The position numbers and the translations under genes were made by a program. From positions 62,001 to 126,000 of the forward strand of contig JAEVLN010000015.1 in assembly GCA_018350325.1 (NCBI GenBank): a stretch of 64,000 nt of DNA, written 5' to 3'. The DNA is from Globodera rostochiensis (taxonomy: Eukaryota; Nematoda; Chromadorea; Rhabditida; Heteroderidae). Under the pieces are notes generated by a model. That model saw nothing but the letters and a program-made list of their open reading frames with translations. It searched no databases and had not been told where the DNA came from. Numbering within the stretch: position 1 is the stretch's first letter; each line of letters opens with the position of its first letter. Shown piece by piece: positions 12,317 to 28,345 of this stretch.

Positions 12317-12875
12317 AAAGGGAAAAAAGGAAAATGCGAACATTTAGCGCGCAGCAGCGCGAAAACTTCCCGCGCGACCCCCCACTTTCTTTACATCATT
12401 CGAAAGCTCTTGAAAAGCGCTACATTTCATCTGCTGACCTCATCCCGCTATCGGCAAAACTCCCCGAGTTGTGGCAAATTCAAAGCTTTTTTGGTCAAAA
12501 TTTTGGAAATTTTGGCTTCAGTTAGGCAACCATAACGCATCTTCAAATTCGTCGTAGCGACATGCACGATAGCACAAAAGAAAGCCCTGAGTGTGTAGCA
12601 GTGCCCTTTCTCCAACACCAACACCGGTTACCCTACTCCCCGCCCGGGTACAGCTCGAAAAGTGAGGGGTGGTCAAAAAAAAGTGCCAAAAAAAGGTGAC
12701 TTTTTGGCACTTTTGCACCTTTGGCATTGTGTTGGGACAAATATTCCAATGCCATTCGATCGGGAATCAAAAGTCCGCAGGGGTATTGTGAAATCATTTT
12801 TCCGCTCCACCCACTCCGAAAAGAGTTATTCAAAAAGCGCGGGATAAACGCCCAGATTTCCCTTATATAGAGAAC

Positions 12876-12915
12876 CAGACCCCTACGGGGTCTGCGTTAA
12901 ACGGCAAAGCCGTTT
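12876..12915 (+). repeat. Double hairpin (unit 6)
   Basis: Same 40-base double stem as at 2874, in the last, truncated unit of array A. Confidence 0.8.
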
Positions 12916-13107
12916 TCAACACCGGTGCCAGCAGTTTCTTCGGGGGTTTTTGTTGGCCACATATTGGCTTACAACTTTCCTCTCCTATTTACAACTTTCT
13001 ATACAACTTTATGTACAACTTTTCTCTCCTATTTACAACTTCCTATACAACTTTGTGTACAACTTCCCATACAACTTTATGTACAACTTTAACATTGCTG
13101 CTTTACG

Positions 13108-13424
13108 GAGTAAAAAAATAATTGTTTTCATTTTTTTACCTTTATTTTAAGCTCAGAAAGCTTTTCCTTTTTTGGAGAGGCTAATTTTAGTAAGACTCAA
13201 AAGAATTTTTTTGAACTTTATTTCAAGTTATCAGGCAATACTTTTGCGTAATAATGATTGCAAATTACTTGTAATGTTTATGATAGAAGAAGTAAAAGTA
13301 TCAGAAATATTCAAAAAATGCAACATAGGCGCATGCAAGCGCATCAAGATCAATTTGAATAACAACATAATATCAATATCAAGCCAAATGGAACATAAAG
13401 TAACGGGAAATACGCCCCCACTCG
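13108..13424. other. Junction between array A and gene block
   Basis: Unit sequence ends at about 13107 (AACATTGCTGCTTTA) and changes to AT-rich non-repeat DNA that contains the 3' flank of the gene ending at 13425. No gene is seen. Confidence 0.5.
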
Positions 13425-14646
13425 CTAGTCCATAATGTTTTCATGGGTATTACCATTGTCCTCAGATTCTTCACTGTTCTGAATTTGGTGAGCGGTGCTT
13501 TTGGCCAGAAATGAATCATTTTTAGCGCATTTTGAGGGCGGACTTCCATCAATTGTGATGATATCAGCTGAATCGTCCCCACTGTTGTTTTTGATCTGTG
13601 TGAATAAGCAATGTGTACAGATTCAAAGGAATTAGTTGGCTACTTTTTGCAGAAGGTTCTTTGCCCGGTTCATTTCGCGCGCTAAACCTTGTAAGTGGTC
13701 ATAACGCTTGGCGGCAAAAGATGTGTAATCGTTGTTTTTTTGCTCTATTTCGGGTAAAAGCGCCATCCACAGCTCGGAGCGTTTTTTTTTATAACGCGCC
13801 GTTTCTGTACGCCGTAGTTGGCCACATTTTTGCTCAATATTAAAGATGAGCTCATTTTGCTTTTGCATTTCCTTGCTCAATTGCGAAACTTTGTCAAACG
13901 CCCCCGCAGAAAATGTGCTAAATACTTTGTAATTTAAAAGCGAAAATTTGCTTAACAAACTTTGCTTTTTGGCAATTTTCTTTGAGCGCCTCGAGAGTTC
14001 GTCGAAGGTGGTTGAAGTGCAGTCTGGCCGGCTCCAATTGAGCGAGAATATTCTGCATGTTTGTGTCATGGGCCCTCTTTTCTTCATCTAGCAAATCCAT
14101 TGTCATGTCCGTGAGTTGGGTTTTTTGCCCATCACACACACATTTCGCCCCCGCTAGTTCCTCAGTTAAAGAGCGCTGAGTTGCAAAAAAAACTTCTTTG
14201 GCAGCATCAACAGTCTTCAAAGCCTCTCCAATGCTAGGAGAAACTAAATGTTTTTGTTTAAAGAAAGAACTCAGAATACGGTTTTTGCTAAAACCTGTTG
14301 TATCATTGTTTGTGCCGTCCCCACATTCTTGGCCAGCATCTACATTCACCAAATGCTCGTCGATGATGGGTGGAACTAAAAGTGTTTATTTATAGATAGA
14401 AGGTGCAAATATAAGCTAGTTGTCTTTTGTTCAACCTGTTGTCTCATTGTTTATGGCGTCCCCACAATTGCTATCAGGTGTTAAGTCAAGCTGGAGCACT
14501 GCGTCCCCACTATTTGATATTTGTTCCTCAAGGTGTTGTTGAATATTATTATCATCCATTATGCGACTAAAACAGGTAAACAACTGAATGACAATTAAAA
14601 AGTATAAAGCCAGATAAATTGCGTCATAATGCAAGAAACGCTTCAT
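13425..14646 (-). CDS. 339-aa predicted coiled-coil-like protein, five exons
   Basis: Not recognised. Exons: 14646-14436, 14375-14295, 14243-13961, 13917-13644, 13595-13425. All introns are GT/AG, the frame stays open throughout, and the shortest intron is 43 nt. The N-terminus has a hydrophobic stretch (about residues 9-26, YLALYFLIVIQLF), so a signal peptide or membrane anchor is possible; a cytosolic start at the later Met is the alternative. Exons 1 and 2 both end in a CGDxxNNxTTG motif, which suggests exon duplication. Exons 3-4 are rich in charged residues, Leu and Gln and look helical. The C-terminus is acidic and Ser-rich. The gene starts 106 bp after the stop of the Q/N-rich gene on the same strand, a spacing typical of nematode operons. 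No homology-based function can be given. Confidence 0.7.
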
Positions 14647-14752
14647 GCTTGTACAAACGTTAAATTAAAGCAACACAAATTAAATTAAAACAAATGCAAA
14701 AATAATCATTAAATTAAATGAACACAAAAGCAAAAATTATACAACATATCTT

Positions 14753-18937
<4,185 letters not shown>

Positions 18938-19700
18938 TTTTGATCTAAAAATTACAATTTAAAATGTACATTGAGTCCCTGGAGGGGTCATTACCCTTAT
19001 GCTAAAAACTTCTTTTTTAAATGTATGCAAATATTGCAACGGTCATAATGGAGGTGGGGGGGGGGGGTATGCCTTCCTCGATCAATTGAACCTTAAAGTT
19101 GACCCCCCTCTTCCCTTTTCCTTCTCTTCCCCTGTCCACCCTCTATATTCTTCCCTTTTTCATCTCTTCCCCTGTCCACCCTCGCCATTCTGCCCTTTTC
19201 GTTCTCTTCCCGTGCCCACCCCATCCATCTCTACTTTTCTTCTCTTCCCATCATCAAACGCCGCGGCATCATTGCGGCAAAGTAATCAATCAACAAAAAT
19301 GTTTGGGTATTTAAATTTTCTTTGGATTCCATCCATTAATCAAAAGTTTTGGTCAGTCCCAAGGGATTTGTTGACCTGAGCATTTAATTCAAAATTTTTC
19401 ATTCCATCCATTAATCAAAATGACGAATTTTTGCTTGATACAATCTTTTGGGACAATGCCAAAAAAAAATTTGCATATGCGCGTTGGTTTGGGGTGGGGC
19501 ATCCCCCGCCCCCCATACACATTGACAAACTCGACCCTCTATCCTCTCAGACCTCCAAAAATTTGACATATACATCTGTACTGATTTTACCGCGCACAAA
19601 TGGCCCGTAGCGCAAACTTAAACCAAACCAAAAAACTTTTTAGTTACCCCCTCCCCAAAAAGTTCAAATTTGTTAATGTGCACTGATTTATTTTTCCTCG
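18938..19700. other. Spacer with pyrimidine-rich repeat
   Basis: No gene is seen. About 19105-19255 holds three copies of a pyrimidine-rich repeat of nearly 50 bp (CTTCTCTTCCCCTGTCCACC). The rest is AT-rich or C-rich low-complexity DNA. Confidence 0.5.
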
Positions 19701-19716
19701 CCCCCTCCCCAATAGG

Positions 19717-19755
19717 CCTTCGTTAATGCGCGAAATTTTCGCGCACTAACGAAGG
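19717..19755. repeat. 39-bp palindrome, copy 1
   Basis: CCTTCGTTAATGCGCGAAA followed by its near-perfect reverse complement (one mismatch), then TCCCG. Repeated at 19851. Confidence 0.8.
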
Positions 19756-19850
19756 TCCCGAACACCCCCCCCCATAGGCACGGGTTACCCCCTAATTAAT
19801 TAATACCCCCTCCATAGGCACGGGATTCCCCCACAAAAGGGCCCAATAGG

Positions 19851-19889
19851 CCTTCGCTAATGCGCGAAATTTTCGCGCAAAAACGAAGG
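19851..19889. repeat. 39-bp palindrome, copy 2
   Basis: CCTTCGCTAATGCGCGAAA...TTTTCGCGCAAAAACGAAGG, a sibling of the palindrome at 19717, again followed by TCCCG. It abuts the 3' break of the Helitron helicase gene. Confidence 0.8.
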
Positions 19890-19906
19890 TCCCGTCTTTC
19901 TAACTA

Positions 19907-22900
19907 CTACTGTGCCTTATTTTTTGGAACGTCTTAAAAAGTGGGAAAGTTTTGATGCTTTCGGCCACTTGGTCTTCACGCGTGCCGTGTTCGACAACAG
20001 GCGTCAGTTGCTTCCAATCGCCCCCGCAGACTACCACTTTGCCTCCAAAAGGTTTGTCGTTGACGGCGCAAACATCACGCAATAGCCGATCGATGTACTT
20101 TAGCACACGGCTGCTCAGCATACTAATTTCCTAAATTAAATGTTGAGATGCTATTTGTATTTTTGTTACGTTGCATACGTCAATGATGATGAGGTCGGCC
20201 CCCCGTAGTTGTTCTCCTTTAGAAGATTCGAAGCTAATCATCGGTGCTGTGTCGTCTGTAACGTCATTCGGTACGCTAAATTGGCGATGTGCGGTACCGC
20301 CCCCGATCAGTAAAAGCGCCGCAATTCCTGTGCTAGCTGCGGCGATCACTGACGATGTGCATAGCGGCTGCAAGGGAATAATATAGACTGAGTTTATGTG
20401 TATATAAAACAACGTTTTCACGCCCCCGCTCTTGGTTGGTAGTAGAATTGAAGGTCGGCTTGCCGGCAAGACACCACTTGATCAGTGTGTTATATAAGAA
20501 TGTTTTGCCTGCAACATAAGGCAGGTGATGATTACAGGGGAGTTGAAGCCTACCGCAGCCTCCAGAGCCTTCTAGGAAGAAAAGTCGTTGCCCGTCCCCA
20601 CTTCGGATAGCACTTGAAATATCATTGAAGGCATTCCGTTGGTCCTTGTTGAGAAGGTTAATGTTTTCAATTGCAATTTGCTGCGGCGATTTAGCACGCC
20701 CTTGCTGATTTCCGTAAAACTCATCCAGCAATGTGGCTTGTTGAAGCGCCCCCGCTTGCCTTTCAAAATTGTAGTCATTTGGCAACCCGCTCAGACCTAC
20801 GTCCCTTAAAAAAAGTCTTCTTTTATTGTGTAATTGAGCGCCTTTCTTACCCACTGGTGGTACCCATACAGTTGAAAAAGTATTCCAAATTGCGCATGAC
20901 TTCGGCCCCCCGGAAAGCGACAGACTTCGGCCTGATTGCCGGGTTGTTTGCCGCAAATGGCGGATTCATTTCGTCCAGAAACTCATCGAAGAGTGCCTGA
21001 GGTTCTGCGGGCCGGGCGTGGCACAGCAGCATTGCAAAGTAGTGCTGCAGGCGTTTGAAGTTAGACTTCTCGGCGCACGCCTCCCGCATTGAGCGTCGAA
21101 AGATGACATCACTTTCGAGCAGGCCGAGATGTTGTGCGGCCCCCGCAAAAGATGGAAACAAGACGCCGTCAATAGTTCGTAGATCTTCGAAACTTTTTGG
21201 GCCAGGCCGATGGAGCAGAAGAAGCCTTAAAGAGTTTGATTTTTTTTCTCTGTTAGAACAAACACCTCATGGCAAACAGTTCGTGCTTCCGTGGCGACAC
21301 GGTGTACACCCGAACAAACATTCGCGCTTTGTCTACGTCTTCCGAAAGTGGGCGCGCCCGCTTTTTCCATTCACGTGCCTTATGATTCCACCTTAAAATT
21401 TTAAGTTAATTCGGTCTTGCACGAACCCATTCTTACGAATATTGATAGGGCACACGATCGTAAGTGAGCTGTGCCGCAGTAGCGTCGTCCCCACACAGTT
21501 TGAAGAAAGCCGTCAGACGTGTACTTGCATCAACTTTCCATTGCCCTTCTTCTTCTTGACCCTCTTCGACAACAATTGTATGGCCACCTTCGTCATGGAC
21601 GCTCAGCGTGTAGATTTGATGCGACGTCCCCACAATTTTGTAAGAATGTAGGCGTAGATAGGCCTCCATTGCGGTCATGTATCGCACTTTGAATGTGGCC
21701 GCAATTTCGTCATAGTCGTAGACATCTTCGGTTGCGTCCCCACTCCTTTGGCGTGTGTTCTTCCTGGGCTGAGTGACTTGAACGTAAGCCTTCTCAAAGC
21801 CTAAACATTTTTAGAATCTTTTGTTTGATGACTTAGAAAACCTTACCTTTTAGCAAATACTTAAATATGTATTTGCAGGCCTTTTGCCCGAATACATATT
21901 CCAGGTTGATGTGCGTCCCATACTTCAGCAACAAAAAACTGTTGTAAGGGATCACACGGCTGTCGTCAAGAAGCAATGCACTCCGGCCCCCCTTTCTTTG
22001 CTTGTAAAATGTTCGTCCACATTCTTCCTATATAAAAGGAAGGAAAGTTAAGAAGATGAGTAACTGATTAAATTACGTGCTGCCGCAGAGGATTGCGTCC
22101 TTTGTGTGGTATCCGCTGGTATCGGACTTCGGCCCAGTCCCGTTCTGGATCGTCTGCTGGCAGGTAATCTTCATCTGACGGCAGGCGAGCGTCCCCACAC
22201 GTTGGTGCAACCCATTGATCGGAGTCCTCGGGTGGTAAACGGACATAGTTTGTGTAACGCACTTCTATACAATTTATTAAACGCGATATCTCTTTACTTT
22301 TTGGACCTGATAATTCAGTTCTGTCCGAGTACGGCTTTGGGAAGTGTTTACGGCAATGCGACCCCTCAAGACATGCAGCGTTGCAGTCGTGCAGCATCAT
22401 GGTGGTCACGTAATGCCACAGACGTCGCTGCTGATTGGCTTCTGGTGAGTGGTCGTGAATTGGCGGCAATGTAGGGATACGCGCACTGACGTATTCGTCG
22501 ACTTGCTCCGGTGTTATGATTCGGCCCCCCTTGTTAAGAATGAGCAGCATGTGTATATGTGGCATGCCTTAAAGAAAGTAAATTTATAGCACGATAGTAA
22601 ACAATTTCTTGTAAACAAAAATTTAAAATACCCCTTTTTTGGTGCTCCACACTGTAGCACCATCCGGCCACTTTCCCCAGCACGTGCCGTTCCGTCAGGT
22701 CCTTTATAAACTCGGTTGCTTTGTCCATAAAGATGCGGCAAACAATGTCCGCCCTGTGTGCATAATTTTGACGCCCCCGCAGTGCCTCGACGATCTCTGG
22801 CCATTTTGGGTTGCCAGTGAAAGTGACGAACCTTTTTAGAACAACAAAATATTATTTAAATATTTTTGAACAATTACCAAGTCGGCGCCCCCAGATGACG

Positions 22901-23282
22901 CACCATCGTCATTAAGTCCGCGTATTTCCCTTGGTAATATTGCCGCGACCCCGCAAAAGTCTGAGGCATCAAGAAGACACGACCCAACTTGGCGTTTCGT
23001 CCCAACTTCTGAAGGCCCTTCTCCATTGCAGCAATGTAGTCACGGGCAAGTAGCTGCCGGTAGTTCTTTTTTGTTTGGATTGCCTTCAAATGGTCCATCT
23101 CGTTTCGCTCGATGCGGTTGAGCACAGAAATAGTAAAGTATTCTGCCAAACGTCTGGCGAACCACAACCAATGAAAAGCGTTTTTGTCGTCCCCACGAAG
23201 AGCCATCCTGTAGCGGTAAAATTGGCGTTCCGAGATATTTGACTGTTTTGTGCTATCATGTATATTTCCCGGCTCTATCACG
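19907..23282 (-). pseudogene. Truncated Helitron Rep-helicase gene
   Basis: Twelve or so exons on the minus strand (23282-22878, 22831-22632, 22567-22307, 22264-22077, 22027-21847, 21800-21437, 21391-21266, 21225-20851, 20804-20554, 20508-20422, 20367-20179, 20130-19907; the 20422 junction is uncertain). The Helitron-like N domain (FVTFTGNPKWPEI), the HUH motif MPHIHMLLIL, FPKPY, and the later block YNSFLLLKYGTHINLEY are present. The PIF1-type helicase follows: Walker A EGSGGCGKTFLYN, TGIAALLL..GGTAH, Walker B LIIIDEISML, and GGDWKQLTPV. The N-terminus is cut by satellite DNA at 23283. The C-terminus stops after the FKTFQK block, so helicase motifs IV-VI are missing. Known for the family: rolling-circle transposition. 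The visible part has no frameshift, so the truncation may be fairly recent. Confidence 0.85.
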
Positions 23283-23544
23283 GGACCAACACCGGTTACC
23301 CTACTCCCCGCCCGGGTACAGCTCGAAAAGTGAGGGGTGGTCAAAAAAAAATGCCAAAAAAATGTGGTTTTTTGGCACTTTTGCACCTTTGGCATTGTGT
23401 TGGGACAAATCTTCCAATGCCATTCGATCGGAAATCCTTAACCATCCGGGGTCTTGTGAAAGCGTTTTTTCGCTCCGCCCACTCCGAAAAGAGTTATTCA
23501 TGCAAATGTAGTGAGTTTGCCCAGATTTCCCTTAGATAGGGAAC

Positions 23545-23584
23545 CAGACCCCTACGGGGTCTGCGTTAAACGGCAAAGCCGTTT
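23545..23584 (+). repeat. Double hairpin (array B, unit 1)
   Basis: Same 40-base double stem as at 2874. Confidence 0.8.
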
Positions 23585-23941
23585 TGAACACCGGTGCCAG
23601 CAGTTTCTTCGGGGGTTTTTGTTGGCCACATATTGGCTTACAACTTTCCTCTCCTATTTACAACTTTCTATACAACTTTATGTACAACTTTTCTCTCCTA
23701 TTTACAACTTCCTATACAACTTTGTGTACAACTTCCCATACAACTTTATGTACAACTTTGGAGTGGGCGGAGCGAAAAAAGGTTTTCACAATACCCCTGC
23801 GGACTTGATTTCCGATCAATAAATTAAAGCAACACAAATTAAATTAAAACAAATACAATAATAATCATTAAATTAAATGAACTCAAAAGCAAAATTATGC
23901 AATACATCCTTTAATCACAATATTCTTCGTCCAAGCTTTCC

Positions 23942-24330
23942 ACACGCCCCTCCCCACTCGCCCCTCCTTTCTCGCTCTTTCCCCACTTCTCTTTACCCCT
24001 CGCCCCTCCCCACTCACACCTCCCCACTCGCCCCTCCCCACTCGCCCTCCCTTCTCGCTCTTTCCCCGCTTCTCTTTCCTCTTGCCCCCCCCCCACTCGC
24101 CCCTCCCTTCTCGCTCTTTCCCCGCTTCTCTTTCCCCCTCGCCCCTCCCACGCGCCCCTCCCTTCTCGCTCCTTACCCGCTCCTCTTCCCCTCGCGCCCC
24201 TCCCCACTCGCCCCTCACTTCTCGCTCTTTCCCCGCTTCTCTTTCCCCCTCGCCCCTCCCCACTCGCCCCTCCCACGCGCCCCTCCCTTCTCGCTCTTTC
24301 CCCGCTTCTCTTCCCCTCTCGGCCCTCAAG
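23942..24330. repeat. C-rich minisatellite
   Basis: C-rich word array as at 3131. Its left flank, read on the minus strand, still encodes the end VESLDEEYCD plus stop, matching the last residues of the 491-aa Q/N protein. Confidence 0.9.
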
Positions 24331-24984
24331 AACTTTTTAGACTGCAAAATTAGCAAAAACATTCACGCTATTTCTGTTTAAACGGAAGGTAAGTGTGAAT
24401 AATATACAGATTTGATGTTAGAATCATTATTGGGAATGTTCTGAAAAAGCCATCTCTTCAGATATTATAAAAAGTTTGCATAATGCAATTCCAAAAGGGG
24501 TCCCCCTTTGGTCCGAAATTAGCGAACCACATTTTCGACCATAACTCAGTTGGAGTTGAAAATAAAATTATAAACTAAAATAATTATTTGTAGAGAAAAA
24601 AATTAGCTATTTTTCTAACTTTAGTATTTTCAAAAATCTCAATTCGAAAAATTGTTATGAATTGTTTAGTGTAAAATACATTTTTTACCTAAAATTGGCA
24701 ATAACTTAAGTGCTTTTCAAATTTTTAAAATATTTCATTGCCATAAAAATTCAGCTGAATTTTCTACATTTTTTGACACAAAGTTTGTTGTGATTGCTTT
24801 TCTTTAAAAAAAGTTATGAATTTTTTAAGCAAACAACGAATTCCCCGAGTCAAAAAAGAGGATTTTTAAAAAAGCTCAAAAAAGGCAACAAAAATATTTT
24901 TAAAAATTCGGAAATATTTTTTAGAATTTTTTAACATTTTTTTCAGAATTATTCATGTTCATAGAAAGCCAAAAAAAATCGTTT

Positions 24985-25058
24985 ACACAGTCGGGATTCG
25001 AACCCCCAGCTGACCCCCAGCCGGCCCCACCACACACCACTACACCACCAACGCCGAC
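24985..25058 (-). repeat. tRNA-like SINE sequence in satellite unit
   Basis: Copy of the element at 4230, with GGTTCGAATCC intact on the minus strand. Confidence 0.65.
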
Positions 25059-25618
25059 AAAGGGAAAAAGCTTAAATTCGAACACAAAGTGCGCAGCAGC
25101 GCGAAAACTTCCCGCGCGACCCCCCACTTTCTTTACATCATTCGAAAGCTCTTGAAAAGCTCTACATTTTATCTGCTGACCTCATTCCGCTATCGGCAAA
25201 ACTCCCCGAGTTGCGGCAAATTCAAAGCTTTTGAAGCCATTTTTTCGAAAATTTTTGAGAGCTTGTCAGCGGCATAACGCATCTTCAAATTTGTCGTAGA
25301 GACATGCACGATAGCTCAAAAGAAAGCCCTGAGTGTCTAGTTGTGCCCTTTCTCCAACACCAACACCGGTTACCCTACTCCCCGCCCGGGTACAGCTCGA
25401 AAAGTGAGGGGTGGTCAAAAAAAAATGCCAAAAAAATGTGGTTTTTTGGCACTTTTGCACCTTTGGCATTGTGTTGGCACAAATCTTTCAATGCCATTCG
25501 ATCGGAAATCCTTAACCATCCGGGGTCTTGTGAAAGCGTTTTTTCGCTCCGCCCACTCCGAACAGAGTTATTCATGCAAATGTCATTTCAAGCCCCAGAA
25601 TCCTCTTAGATAGAGAAC

Positions 25619-25658
25619 CAGACCCCTACGGGGTCTGCGTTAAACGGCAAAGCCGTTT
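25619..25658 (+). repeat. Double hairpin (array B, unit 2)
   Basis: Same 40-base double stem as at 2874. Confidence 0.8.
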
Positions 25659-25921
25659 TCAACACCGGTGCCAGCAGTTTCTTCGGGGGTTTTTGTTGGC
25701 CACATATTGGCTTGCAACTTTCCTCTCCAATTTACAACTTTCTATACAACTTTATGTACAACTTTTCTCACCAATTTACAACTTTCTTTACAACTTTGTG
25801 TACAACTTCCCATACAACTTTATGTACAACTTTAATACAATAATAATCATTAAATTAAATGAATTCAAAAACAAAATTATGCAATACATCCTTTAATCAC
25901 AATATTCTTCGTCCAAGCTTT

Positions 25922-26928
25922 CCACTCGCACCTCCCCCCCGCTCAACCCACGTGTCCCTCCCTTCTCGCTCCTTCCCCCTCGCCCCTCCCCACTCGCCCC
26001 TCCCACGTGCCCCTACCTTCTCGCCGCCCCTCCCTACTCGCCCCTCCCACGTGCCCCTCCCTACTCGCTCCTTTCCCCTCGCCCCTCCCCACTCGCCCCT
26101 CCCCCCGCGCCCCTCCCTTCTCGCTCTTTCCCCGCTCCTCTTCCCCTCGCGCCCCTCCCTTCTCGCTCCTTCCCCCTCGCCCCTCCCCACTCGCCCCTCC
26201 CACGTGCCCCTACCTTCTCGCCGCCCCTCCCTACTCGCCCCTCCCACGTGCCCCTCCCTACTCGCTCCTTTCCCCTCGCCCCTCCCCACTCGCCCCTCCC
26301 CCCGCGCCCCTCCCTTCTCGCTCTTTCCCCGCTTCTCTTTCCCCCTCGCCCCTCCCCACTCGCCCCTCCCCCTCGCCCCTCCCTTCTCGCTCTTTCCCCG
26401 CTTCTCTTTCCCTCTTGCCCCTCCCCACTCGCCCCTCCCTTCTCGCTCTTTCCCCGCTTCTCTTTCCCTCTTGCCCCTCCCCACTCGCCCCTCCCCACTC
26501 GCCCCTCCCTTCTCGCTCTTTCCCCGCTTCTCTTTCCCCCTCGCCCCTCCCCACTCGCCCCTCCCTTCTCGCTCCTTCCCCCTCGCCCCTACCCACTCCC
26601 CCTCCTCACTTGCCCCTCCCCCCACGCCCCTCCCTTCTCGCTCCTTCCCCGCTCCTCTTCCCCTCGCGCCCCTCCCTTCTCGCTCCTTACCCGCTCCTCT
26701 TCCCCCCTCGCCCCTCCCTTCTCGCCCCTCCCACGTGCCCCTACCTTCTCGCCGCCCCTCCCTACTCGCCCCTCCCACGTGCCCCTCCCTTCTCGCTCCT
26801 TCCCCCTCGCCCCTCCCCACTCGCCCCTCCCACGAGCCCCTCCCTTCTCGCTCCTTCCCCCTCGCCCCTCCCTACTCGCCCCTCCCACGAGCCCTCTTTC
26901 CCCGCTTCTCTTCCCCTCTCGGCCCTCA
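25922..26928. repeat. C-rich minisatellite (longest block)
   Basis: About 1 kb of C-rich words with internal higher-order repeats (the CACGTG-containing segment recurs near 26005, 26205 and 26730). Confidence 0.9.
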
Positions 26929-27459
26929 AGAACTTTTTAGACTGTAAAATTAGCAAAAACATTCACGCTATCTCTGTTTAAACGGAAGCTAAGTGTGAAT
27001 AATCTACAGATTTGATGTTAGAATCATTATTGGGAATGTTCTGTAAAGCCATCTCTTCAGATATTATAAAAAGTTTGCATGATGCAATTCCAAAAGGGGT
27101 CCCCCTTTGGTCCGAAATTAGCGAACCACATTTTTGACCATAACTCAGTTGGAGTTGAAAATAAAATTTTGGCAATAACTTTTGTGCTTTTCAAATTTTT
27201 AAAATATTTCATTGCCATAAAAATTCTGCTGAATTTTCTACATTTTTTGACACCAATTTTGTTGTGATTACTTTACTTTAAAAAAAGTTTTGAATTTTTT
27301 AAGCAAACAACGAATTCCCGGAAGCAAAAAAGAGGATTTTTGAAAAAGCTCAAAAAAGGCAACAAAAATATTTTTAAAAATTCGGAAATATTTTTTACAA
27401 CTTTTTAAAATATTTTCCAATTTTATTCATGTTCATAGAAAGGCAAAAAAAATCGTTTA

Positions 27460-27533
27460 CACAGTCGGGATTTGAACCCCTGGCTGACCCCCCAGCCGGC
27501 CCCACCACACACCACTACACCACCACAGCCGAC
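27460..27533 (-). repeat. tRNA-like SINE sequence in satellite unit
   Basis: Copy of the element at 4230, with box B changed to GGTTCAAATCC. Confidence 0.6.
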
Positions 27534-28092
27534 AAAGGGAAAATGGGAAAATTCGAACACAAAGTGCGCAGCAGCGCGAAAACTTCCCGCGCGACCCCCT
27601 ACTTTCTTTACATCATTCGAAAGCTCTTGAAAAGCGCTACATTTCATCTGCTGACCTCACCCCGCTATCGGCAAAACTCCCCGAGTTGTGGCAAATTCAA
27701 AGCTTTTGAAGCCATTTTTTCGAAAATTTTTGAGGGCTTGTTACCAACATAACGCATCTTCAAATTTGTCGTAGCGACATGCACGATAGCTCAAATGAAA
27801 GCCCTGAGTGTCTAGTTGTGCCCTTTCTCCAACACCAACACCGGCTACCCTACTCCCCGCCCGGGTACAGCTCGAAAAGTGAGGGGTGGTCAAAAAAAAG
27901 TGCCAAAAAAAGGTGACTTTTTGGCACTTTTGCACCTTTGGCATTGTGTTGGGACAAATATTCCAGTGCCATTCGAACGGAATCCTAAAGTCCGCAGGGG
28001 TATTGTGAGATCGTTTTTCCGCTCCGGCCACTCTGAAAAGAGTTATTCCAAAAATTGCACGAAAACGCCCAGAATCCTCTTAGATAGAGAAC

Positions 28093-28132
28093 CAGACCCC
28101 TACGGGGTCTGCGTTAAACGGCAAAGCCGTTT
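28093..28132 (+). repeat. Double hairpin (array B, unit 3)
   Basis: Same 40-base double stem as at 2874. Confidence 0.8.
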
Positions 28133-28345
28133 TGAACACCGGTGCCAGCAGTTTCTTCGGGGGTTTTTGTTGGCCACATATTGGCTTACAACTTTCCTCT
28201 CCTATTTACAACTTCCTATACAACTTACTGTACAACTTTTCTCTCCAATTTACAACTTTCTTTACAACTTTGTGTGCAACTTCCCATACAACTTTATGTA
28301 CAACTTTAACATTGCTGCTTTATTTCACTCTTTTCGGACCTTTCC

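Larger units (their letters stand above)
2871..13107. repeat. Satellite-like tandem array A (six units)
   Basis: Units start at a conserved double hairpin at 2874, 4864, 7123, 8560, 10550 and 12876. The full order is: double hairpin, CAACTTT-rich stretch, C-rich minisatellite, AT-rich block, minus-strand tRNA-like sequence, a block with CCCGCCCGGGTACAGCTCG, then a hairpin GTGCCAAAAA...TTTTTGGCAC. Units differ by loss of parts (the unit at 7123 keeps only a short C-rich block; the last one is cut at about 13107). Short ORFs recur in every unit because the DNA repeats; none looks like a gene. Confidence 0.85.
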
